Source of the DNA: Terriglobia bacterium
GTDB taxonomy: Bacteria; Acidobacteriota; Terriglobia; UBA7540
Direction of reading: 5' to 3'
NCBI GenBank assembly: GCA_030040515.1
Contig: JASHTO010000198.1
Span: forward strand, 1-5,250
DNA length: 5,250 nucleotides
The notes beneath the pieces were generated by a model, which had not been told where the DNA came from, ran no database searches, and was given only the letters and a program-made list of their open reading frames with translations. The translations under genes were made by a program, and so were the position numbers. The stretch's first letter is position 1. The number at the start of each line of letters is the position of its first letter. This document shows positions 1 to 5,250 of this stretch, piece by piece.

Positions 1-486
1 ATGATCATCACCGTGTGGCTGCACATGTTCCGGGTGTTCCTGACCGGTTCTTATAAGAAGCCGCGTGAGTTCAACTGGTGCGTGGGCGTGATTCTGCTGG
101 TACTCACCATGCTGCTCAGCTTTACCGGTTACCTGCTGCCGGACGATCAACTGGGCTTTTGGGCGGTGACGGTGGGAACGAACATGGCGCGCGCCACTCC
201 GCTGTTGGGGCACGAGGGCCCGTTCGGTCCGCAGCTCGGCATGACTCCTTATAATGATGTGCGCTTCGCGCTGCTGGGCGGCTCGATTGTGGACGCCAAC
301 GCCCTGCTGCGCGCCTACATCTGGCACTGCATCGCCATTCCGGTGATCGCCAGCGTTTTTATGATCGTGCACTTCTGGCGCGTTCGGAAGGACGGCGGAA
401 TCTCCGGCCCCGCGCCCGTCGTGCTGGAGCAGGAAGCAATAAAGGCCAAAGTGCTGCCCTACGTTGTTCCGCAGCACACAGAGTAA
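1..486 (+). CDS. petB: Cytochrome b N-terminal domain protein (b6-type), 5' partial
   Basis: This is the membrane cytochrome b half that carries haems bL and bH in quinol:cytochrome c/plastocyanin-type oxidoreductases. The visible 161 residues start inside transmembrane helix B. The ATG at position 1 is probably an internal Met, because the family normally has roughly 90-100 more residues upstream, including helix A and the first helix-B His. Visible landmarks are H8 in LHMFR, followed by the conserved LTGSYKKPREFNW segment (14-26), helix C (about 27-46), and helix D with H109 and H124, then RKDGGISGP (129-137). By family knowledge H8 and H124 ligate haem bH and H109 ligates bL. H109 and H124 are separated by 14 residues, the b6-type spacing rather than the 13 of mitochondrial-type cytochrome b. 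The usual PWDQ after helix C reads PDDQ (47-50). The gene stops with TAA, and the petD-like gene follows after 93 nt, consistent with a split cytochrome b. Family identity is very secure; petB is used in the sense of petB-like. Confidence 0.95.
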   Translation: MIITVWLHMFRVFLTGSYKKPREFNWCVGVILLVLTMLLSFTGYLLPDDQLGFWAVTVGTNMARATPLLGHEGPFGPQLGMTPYNDVRFALLGGSIVDANALLRAYIWHCIAIPVIASVFMIVHFWRVRKDGGISGPAPVVLEQEAIKAKVLPYVVPQHTE

Positions 487-571
487 CGGAAACTCGAAAT
501 TCGAAAATCGAAACTCGCAAGCTGACGGTGGTATGCGAATCGAATTTCGAATTTCAAGTTTCGATTTTCGA
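487..571. repeat. Heptamer-built inverted repeat, copy 1 (petB-petD gap)
   Basis: This element fills most of the petB-petD gap. The left arm (487-521) reads as five tandem 7-mers: cggaaac, tcgaaat, tcgaaaa, tcgaaac, tcgcaag. The right arm (537-571) reads as five 7-mers of the complementary type: gaatcga, atttcga, atttcaa, gtttcga, ttttcga. The best single pairing is 501-517 with 555-571 (16 of 17 positions complementary). Because the arms are periodic, pairings shifted by seven bases are also possible. Its arms match copy 2 closely (24/27 on the left, 27/29 on the right) while the central spacer differs. It is not a classical terminator: the stem is AT-rich and has no T-run after it. It is most likely a dispersed intergenic repeat of unknown role; an RNA hairpin is possible. 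Confidence 0.85.
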
Positions 572-582
572 GGTTGTTCATG
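570..582 (+). promoter_or_regulatory. Ribosome binding site deciding the petD-like start
   Basis: GAGG at 570-573 sits six bases before ATG at 580. This favours ATG 580 over the in-frame TTG at 574, which would touch the GAGG. The first bases of this site are also the last bases of the inverted repeat's right arm (ending at 571), so a folded hairpin could partly cover it. Confidence 0.65.
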
Positions 583-1515
583 GATTGGCATCAACTATGG
601 GAAATTACCTCCGCTCCTGACAACGTTCCTATCGTGGCATTGATTTTGCTCGTGCCCTTCTACACCTGGTATGGAATTCGGCAGGCGCTGGCCAACGATC
701 GTCTGATCGCGCAACTGGAAGCCGACCCGCAACTGGCCAAAACGCATCATCGCAAAACGTTGCCCTGGAAGGCGGGGTGGACGAAGGAAATTCCCGTCTG
801 GCCTTATCTCCTGCGCATCGAGTTCCTGGCCGCCATCATCGTGACCGTCCTCCTGATGGTCTGGTCGATCACGCTGAACGCTCCCCTCGAAGAGCTGGCA
901 AACCCCAACCTGACCATGAATCCCGCCAAGGCGCCGTGGTACTTCCTGGGCCTTCAGGAGATGCTGGTCTACTTCGATCCGTGGATGGCGGGTGTGGTGA
1001 TGCCCTCATTAATTATCGTCGGTCTGATCGTGATTCCTTATATCGATGCCAACCCGCTCGGGGTCGGCTACTACACGTGGAAGCAGCGGCGCTTCGCCAT
1101 CGGGACGTTCTGCTTTGGCTTCATGCTGCTGTGGCTGCTGATGGTGGTGATTGGAACCTTCATCCGCGGACCGGGCTGGATGTGGTTCTGGCCGGGGCAA
1201 ACGTGGGACCCGAATAACCAGGTGTTTGAGGTGAATCGCGATTTGCCCGACATTTTCCGCATCACCTCCGCCTGGGGCAAAACTGTTTTCGGCGCGGTGG
1301 TGATGGGCATTTACTTCGCCGTGTCCGGTGGCATTATTCATAAGCTTTTCACCTGGAGCGATTGGAACAAGAAGATTTTCCAGAAAATGAGTTTCCTGCA
1401 ATATATGACGATGCAGGCGTTCTTGACGGTCATGATGCTGCTGCCCATCAAGATTCTGATTCGGCATTTGTTCAGGATCAATTACATCTGGGTAACGCCC
1501 TGGTTTAACTTGTAG
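580..1515 (+). CDS. petD: Cytochrome b C-terminal domain / subunit IV-like protein, extended
   Basis: This 311-residue membrane protein supplies the quinol-oxidation (Qo) half of the split cytochrome b. Subunit IV landmarks are the NPAKAPWYFLGLQEML segment (114-129), where APWY occupies the place of the Qo-site PEWY motif; PYID (153-156) followed by NPLG; and FIRGPGW (194-200). Predicted membrane segments lie at about 16-34, 79-99, 137-153, 173-195, 232-256 and 270-290. Canonical subunit IV has about 160 residues and three helices, so this protein has an extra N-terminal helix and two extra C-terminal helices. Between the first two helices is a charged linker (about 35-75). ATG 580 is chosen over TTG 574 because of the GAGG at 570-573. 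The gene lies between the petB-like and multihaem cytochrome genes with 93-nt gaps on both sides, implying one complex. Family assignment is secure; the petD symbol is loose because of the extensions. Confidence 0.92.
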   Translation: MDWHQLWEITSAPDNVPIVALILLVPFYTWYGIRQALANDRLIAQLEADPQLAKTHHRKTLPWKAGWTKEIPVWPYLLRIEFLAAIIVTVLLMVWSITLNAPLEELANPNLTMNPAKAPWYFLGLQEMLVYFDPWMAGVVMPSLIIVGLIVIPYIDANPLGVGYYTWKQRRFAIGTFCFGFMLLWLLMVVIGTFIRGPGWMWFWPGQTWDPNNQVFEVNRDLPDIFRITSAWGKTVFGAVVMGIYFAVSGGIIHKLFTWSDWNKKIFQKMSFLQYMTMQAFLTVMMLLPIKILIRHLFRINYIWVTPWFNL

Positions 1516-1520
1516 TGAAG

Positions 1521-1592
1521 ACGAAACTCGAAACCCGAAATTCGAAACTCGTCTCGGCTTGCCAATTTCGAATTTCCAGTTTCGAGTTTCGA
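1521..1592. repeat. Heptamer-built inverted repeat, copy 2 (petD-cytochrome c gap)
   Basis: This is a second copy of the element in the previous gap. The left arm (1521-1555) is five 7-mers: acgaaac, tcgaaac, ccgaaat, tcgaaac, tcgtctc. The right arm (1565-1592) is four 7-mers: atttcga, atttcca, gtttcga, gtttcga. Positions 1521-1548 pair with 1565-1592 at 24 of 28 positions around a 16-nt loop, a better stem than in copy 1. Against copy 1, 1525-1551 matches 491-517 at 24/27 and 1564-1592 matches 543-571 at 27/29. The spacer between arms differs in sequence and length. No T-run follows, so a rho-independent terminator is unlikely. Confidence 0.87.
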
Positions 1593-1597
1593 AAGTT

Positions 1598-1611
1598 GGA
1601 GGCTTCGGTTG
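1598..1611 (+). promoter_or_regulatory. Strong Shine-Dalgarno before a TTG start
   Basis: GGAGG at 1598-1602 lies six bases before TTG at 1609. The next in-frame ATG (1687) falls inside the predicted N-terminal membrane helix and would destroy it. TTG 1609 is therefore the likely start of the multihaem cytochrome. The site begins five bases after the inverted repeat ends. Confidence 0.8.
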
Positions 1612-4600
1612 CCTGATACTCCCGAGAAGGATCCCGTTACTACATCATCGCTCAGCACACTTCTGGTGGTTTCGTCGGTTCTCGTGATGCTGACACTGGT
1701 GTGGGCACTCTACAATGAATTTTTCGGCCTTCGCCCGTGGAAGAGCTACGAACGTGAATTCTCACGGCGCTATCAAACCTTCCTGAACAAACAGATTCCC
1801 CAGCAGGCGGCGGCGGAAAAGCAGATCCTGGCGTCGCCGGAGTATCAACAACTTGACCAGCAGCTCAAAGCCGCGGAAGAGCAGGTGCAAGCGAAGGCGG
1901 ATGAGACGGATAAGCAGATCGCCATTCTGGACGCGCGCTTCTCCGCCCTGACGGAGACCTTTACCACGGAGCGCGCCTACGTCGCGACACAGGTCTACGC
2001 GATTGAGCACACGTCGCTTAGCAGCCAGCCCACATTGCAGAAGAAGTTGGCCGCGCACGAAGCCGGCCCCTTCCGGGTGAGCCTGCCCACGCTTCCCGAC
2101 GGCCGAATCGTTACTGGCGACTACACCTTTCAGCAACTTCAGGACGAATTCAACAAGGTTCAGCTCGACAAAGCGAACTTGCTGGAGGAAAAATCCGCGT
2201 TGCTGCATCCGATTTCCGACCTCCGCAAGAAGCGCGATGCTTACCTCACCGACCACCTCAACGGCCTGACCTCCGAGCAATTGAGCGGCCTGCTGAAGAA
2301 GACGCAGGACGCCCCCGTGGAAATCCGGCAGATTAACAACCCGGACGCCGGCGTTGTGGATCGCTGCGAATCGTGTCACGCGGGCATTCGCGAGCCGGTG
2401 GTCATTACGGCGAAGGATATGGGCGGCAAAGAGGTCTTCGTGAGCCATCCGGATCCCGAGTTGCTAGCCCTGCACGACCCGGAGAAATTCGGCTGTTCGC
2501 CCTGCCACGGGGGCAACGGCATGGCGCTGGAGAGTGTCGAACGCGCGCACGGGAATTACGAGCACTGGCTGTGGCCACTTCACCCCATGGAGAACGTCCA
2601 GGCGGGCTGCCAGCAATGCCACGCCATGGACATGGTTCTTGACCACGCGCCGGTGCTGAGCGAGGGCAAGGACCTGTTCCAGCGCCGCGGCTGCGTAGGC
2701 TGCCATCGCTTCCAGAATTACGATCCCGAGCCGGAGGAAATCGCCTCCGTTCAGCAGCAGGTCATTCTGCTTGAGAGCCAGCGCTCGGAAGCGCAGCGCA
2801 ACGTTCAGCGCTCAATTCAGTTGGGCGACGCCGCGCCTGACAACGATACGGCGCGGATGTATTACACCCAGGCGGACACGCTACGCGTCTCCATCAGCGA
2901 TATTGACGGACGCATCGAGCAACTCGACCGCCGGTCCAAGGATTTGCTGCGCGACACGAAGAAAGTGGGTCCGGACCTCAAAGAAGTGCGCGTGAAGATT
3001 CAACCCGACTGGATTCCCGTCTGGATCTCCAATCCGCACGCCTGGCGTCCCAGCACGCGCATGCCGCGCTTCCGCCTGAAAGACGATGAAGTAAAGGCTA
3101 TCGCCGCCTTCATTTGGCAGAGCGGGATTGACGCCACACTTCCCCACCAGCCGCCCGGCGACCCGGTGAAGGGCAAAGAGAGTTTTGAAACCCGCGGCTG
3201 CCTGGGTTGCCACTCGCTCGATGAATCCAATCCGCACTTCGCCGCCAACCTCTCGCGCGTGGGCGAAAAGGACAACTACGATTACCTAGTGCGCTGGATT
3301 CACAATCCCCGCGAGCGCACGCGTCCTTACTGTCCGTTTGAGAAACGCGATCTGACGGAAGCTGATTACAAGAAGCACGGCTTGCCGTTTGTCTTCGACC
3401 TCGATCACAGCAAGTGCCCGAATGACGGCCACGAGCTTCAGGTGGAGCAGGAAACCATCATGCCCAACCTGCGCCTGAGCATCGAGGAATCGCGCGACAT
3501 CGCCAGCTACCTGGTCACGCTGAAGACCAAGGAGCCCTCCTCCTACGCGCACGCGGATTACCTGAACGACCCGAATCTGAAGGCGCAGGGCCACGCTCTG
3601 GTGCAGCGCTACGGCTGCGCCGGATGCCACGAAATCGCGGGCATGGAAGATGAGGGCCGCATCGGCACCGAGCTGACCAAGGAGGGCTCGAAACCCATCG
3701 AGCAGATCGATTTCGCCCTCTTGACGCGCGAGGCTCGCGAGCAGGGCTGGTACAACCACAAGGGATTCTTCGAGCACAAGCTCGCCAAGCCCGAGATTTA
3801 CGACACGGGCCGCGACTGGAAAGACCGCGACCCCAACGACCGCCTGCGCATGCCCGACTTCGATTTGAAGCCGCAGGAGATTTCCGCCCTCACCACCTTC
3901 CTGATGGGCGCGGTGGATTCGCAAATTCCGCCGCGTTATTGGGACGTGCCGGAGGACCAGCGGCGCGATATTCAGGAGGGCTGGTGGGTGGTGAAGAAAT
4001 ACAACTGCATGGGTTGCCACCAGTTCATGGTGGGGCAGTCGAGCCGGTTAATGATGTTGCCGCATTATCAAACTCCTGAGGGGAGAGACCAGTTGCCGCC
4101 CAAGCTCATGGACGAGGGCGCGCGCGTCAGTCCCGACTGGATGGAGAAATTCCTGGCCAATCCGGCGATGGACCCCCAGGATACGGATCGGGATGGCGTG
4201 CGGTCTTACCTGAAGGTCCGCATGCCCACCTTCTTCTTCTCGCCCATCGAGATCCGCAAACTCGTGCGCTTCTTCCAGGCGCTGGCTGGCCAGCCCATGC
4301 CTTATATTCCTCCCAAGCTCGAGCCGCTGACCGACCAGGAGATCGCCATGGCGCGTGCGCTGTTCACCAGCAAAGGCGCGCCCTGCCTGAAGTGCCACGC
4401 CACGGGCGACCCCTCGCATGACAAGTTCGCCACCGCGCCGAATTTCCTGCTGGCCCGCGATCGGCTCAAGCCCGGATGGGCGCGCCGCTGGATGCTCGAT
4501 CCTTCCATGATCAGCCCCGGCACGGCCATGCCTTCCGGTCTGTTCAAGCCGGTGGGCGACCACTATGTCTTTGCCGGACCCACGCCCGACATCTTCAAGG

Positions 4601-4827
4601 GCTACGACGGCGATCAGCCCGAGTTGCTGGTGCGCTACATGTTCGAGATTACTCCCGATGAGCAGCGCCGCTTGATGAGCATGAGCGCGGAGATGCTGAA
4701 GACCTCGGAGTTGATCAGGGGTCAGGAGCCGGTTCGTCGGCTGACGGACAGAAGTCAGAATCTAAAGCCTCCAGACCCGAAAGTTGTTAGAATTGTCGCG
4801 CATCAGTCGGGTGGATGGGGGAGGTAG
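1609..4827 (+). CDS. Membrane-anchored octahaem cytochrome c with coiled-coil segments
   Basis: This 1072-residue cytochrome is probably the periplasmic electron-accepting subunit of the complex, replacing cytochrome c1 or f. Residues 1-14 are short and polar, and 15-36 form one membrane helix acting as an uncleaved anchor or signal. Residues 62-118 and 173-215 are charged, Q/E/K-rich and probably coiled coil. CXXCH haem sites begin at C253, C296, C334, C362, C531, C670, C800 and C926. The first three are close together with nearby His residues (280, 289, 314, 319, 325, 346) that could be distal ligands, suggesting a multihaem bis-His module. The last five each precede a W-x(n)-NP/DP segment and an MP motif (M485, M618, M748, M872, M974), as in monohaem class I domains with His/Met ligation. 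A further helical insert (about 374-450) separates haem 4 from M485. The only non-haem cysteines are C575 and C603, in domain 5. The C-terminal 35 or so residues are basic and proline-containing, with no visible domain. The start is TTG with GGAGG upstream. Haem count and topology are direct readings; the role is inferred from its neighbours. Confidence 0.93.
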   Translation: MPDTPEKDPVTTSSLSTLLVVSSVLVMLTLVWALYNEFFGLRPWKSYEREFSRRYQTFLNKQIPQQAAAEKQILASPEYQQLDQQLKAAEEQVQAKADETDKQIAILDARFSALTETFTTERAYVATQVYAIEHTSLSSQPTLQKKLAAHEAGPFRVSLPTLPDGRIVTGDYTFQQLQDEFNKVQLDKANLLEEKSALLHPISDLRKKRDAYLTDHLNGLTSEQLSGLLKKTQDAPVEIRQINNPDAGVVDRCESCHAGIREPVVITAKDMGGKEVFVSHPDPELLALHDPEKFGCSPCHGGNGMALESVERAHGNYEHWLWPLHPMENVQAGCQQCHAMDMVLDHAPVLSEGKDLFQRRGCVGCHRFQNYDPEPEEIASVQQQVILLESQRSEAQRNVQRSIQLGDAAPDNDTARMYYTQADTLRVSISDIDGRIEQLDRRSKDLLRDTKKVGPDLKEVRVKIQPDWIPVWISNPHAWRPSTRMPRFRLKDDEVKAIAAFIWQSGIDATLPHQPPGDPVKGKESFETRGCLGCHSLDESNPHFAANLSRVGEKDNYDYLVRWIHNPRERTRPYCPFEKRDLTEADYKKHGLPFVFDLDHSKCPNDGHELQVEQETIMPNLRLSIEESRDIASYLVTLKTKEPSSYAHADYLNDPNLKAQGHALVQRYGCAGCHEIAGMEDEGRIGTELTKEGSKPIEQIDFALLTREAREQGWYNHKGFFEHKLAKPEIYDTGRDWKDRDPNDRLRMPDFDLKPQEISALTTFLMGAVDSQIPPRYWDVPEDQRRDIQEGWWVVKKYNCMGCHQFMVGQSSRLMMLPHYQTPEGRDQLPPKLMDEGARVSPDWMEKFLANPAMDPQDTDRDGVRSYLKVRMPTFFFSPIEIRKLVRFFQALAGQPMPYIPPKLEPLTDQEIAMARALFTSKGAPCLKCHATGDPSHDKFATAPNFLLARDRLKPGWARRWMLDPSMISPGTAMPSGLFKPVGDHYVFAGPTPDIFKGYDGDQPELLVRYMFEITPDEQRRLMSMSAEMLKTSELIRGQEPVRRLTDRSQNLKPPDPKVVRIVAHQSGGWGR

Positions 4828-4873
4828 TTGATTCGGTCTCCTGTCTCCTAAATTTCAAAGAAAGGTTTTTCCT
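4828..4873 (+). promoter_or_regulatory. Short intergenic gap with ribosome binding site for the lipoprotein
   Basis: The gap is 46 nt. A purine-rich AAAGAAAGG at 4857-4865 lies eight bases before ATG 4874 and is a reasonable ribosome binding site. No heptamer repeat, hairpin or T-run is visible here, so nothing argues against read-through from the cytochrome gene. No convincing -35/-10 pair was found. Confidence 0.6.
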
Positions 4874-5250
4874 ATGAGAAAACGAAATTGGATACTTCTT
4901 TTTACGGCTTTGATGATTCTTGCGCTGGTAGGTTGCGGCAAGAAAGAGGAAGAAACCGCGGAACAGCCCACTACCAACGCCCCAGCTCCAACTCCTATTG
5001 ATCAGTCAACCGTGGGCGAGGTGACCGGGAAGGTCTCATTCGAGGGCACGAAACCCAAGACGCCCGTGATCCACATGGATCAGGACCCGGTTTGCGTGCA
5101 GAAGCATGCCGGCAACCCTGTCCACGCCGAGGATGGCGATGTAAATGACAACGGCACGCTACCCAACGTGTTCGTATATGTAAAGTCGGGAGCGGAAAAA
5201 TACACGTTTGCACCGCCCTCGGACCCTGTGGTTCTCGACCAGAACGGTTG
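4874..5250 (+). CDS. Putative periplasmic lipoprotein, cupredoxin-like family, 3' partial
   Basis: The open frame starts at ATG 4874 and runs off the window after 125 codons plus two bases. Residues 1-21 are a lipoprotein signal: MRKR, a hydrophobic core (7-18), then the lipobox LVGC with the lipidated Cys at 21. A charged KKEEE stretch and a Thr/Pro/Ala-rich linker (about 28-46) lead to a beta-rich domain beginning GEVTGKVSFEG (48-58). It continues with DPVCVQKH (71-78), LPNVFVYVK (96-104) and a terminal VVLDQNG (119-125). The next codon begins TG, which would allow Cys. From memory, this order resembles periplasmic plastocyanin-like proteins found near cytochrome genes, in which an LDQ-x-G-C motif precedes a cupredoxin fold. 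The copper-binding part would lie beyond the window, so copper binding is unproven. Translation is supported by AAAGAAAGG at 4857-4865. The lipoprotein call is firm; the function is tentative. Confidence 0.82.
   Translation, partial: MRKRNWILLFTALMILALVGCGKKEEETAEQPTTNAPAPTPIDQSTVGEVTGKVSFEGTKPKTPVIHMDQDPVCVQKHAGNPVHAEDGDVNDNGTLPNVFVYVKSGAEKYTFAPPSDPVVLDQNG

Noticed and set aside
1..3. ATG at the first base as the true start of the cytochrome b gene
   Set aside because: The protein would begin in the middle of helix B and lack helix A and an essential haem ligand. The window edge more simply truncates the gene.
487..571. CRISPR array or insertion-sequence end
   Set aside because: The repeats are contiguous 7-mers without spacers, and there is no transposase or target-site duplication. 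A compact intergenic repeat fits better.
574..576. TTG 574 as the start of the petD-like gene
   Set aside because: It lies directly after the GAGG with no spacer, whereas ATG 580 has a normal six-base spacing.
777..1217. Plus-strand open frame of 146 codons in another frame within the petD-like gene
   Set aside because: It is fully contained in a confidently identified membrane protein gene, and its Arg/Asp/Gly-rich product looks like a frame shadow.
1516..1608. Rho-independent terminator between the petD-like and cytochrome genes
   Set aside because: The stem is AT-rich, has a 16-nt loop and is not followed by a T-run. The following gene is evidently part of the same operon.
1762..2448. 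Long minus-strand open frame (228 codons) opposite the cytochrome gene
   Set aside because: It lies wholly inside a gene identified by haem motifs and membrane anchor. Its translation is a low-complexity Leu/Arg/Val mix typical of the antisense of GC-rich coding sequence.
3286..4020. Minus-strand open frame of 244 codons
   Set aside because: It is antisense to CXXCH domains 5-7. The Val/Ala/Leu/His-rich translation has no recognisable motif and reflects codon bias on the + strand.
4048..4563. Minus-strand open frame of 171 codons
   Set aside because: It overlaps the last two haem domains; the Arg/Gly/His-rich translation has no domain signature.
4765..4856. Possible promoter for the lipoprotein (TAGAAT at 4788-4793; TTGATT at 4828-4833)
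   Set aside because: Neither hexamer has a matching partner at 16-18 bp spacing, so the support is no better than chance.

Overview
The window reads as part of a respiratory operon for an alternative (b6-type, probably menaquinol-oxidising) cytochrome bc complex from a moderately GC-rich Gram-negative-type bacterium. The split cytochrome b, the large membrane-anchored multihaem cytochrome c, the TTG start and the TTTCGAA-rich intergenic repeats all suggest Acidobacteriota. That placement is inference from recalled family resemblance, not a search result. All supported genes lie on the + strand.

Layout. Positions 1-486 hold the 3' part of a petB-like cytochrome b N-terminal-domain gene; its beginning, including one haem b ligand, lies before the window. 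Positions 580-1515 hold a petD-like gene (cytochrome b C-terminal half / subunit IV) that is about twice the usual subunit IV length and has extra membrane helices. Positions 1609-4827 hold a 1072-residue N-terminally anchored cytochrome c with eight CXXCH haem sites and three predicted helical or coiled-coil stretches. Positions 4874-5250 hold the start of a lipoprotein gene that runs off the right edge; it resembles periplasmic cupredoxin-like proteins. The first two intergenic gaps, each 93 nt, are almost filled by two copies of one inverted-repeat element whose arms are tandem heptamers (TCGAAAN). Each copy ends next to the Shine-Dalgarno sequence of the following gene. The third gap (46 nt) lacks the element.

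How the genes fit together. The petB and petD products would form the quinol-oxidising membrane core. A Rieske iron-sulphur protein is expected, probably just upstream, but is not visible. The octahaem protein would stand in for cytochrome c1 or f and also act as a built-in electron wire towards a terminal oxidase or another periplasmic acceptor. The lipoprotein may be a periplasmic partner. No RNA genes, CRISPR arrays, insertion sequences, convincing promoters or classical terminators were seen. The most unusual features are the octahaem/coiled-coil architecture and the paired heptamer palindromes inside the operon.
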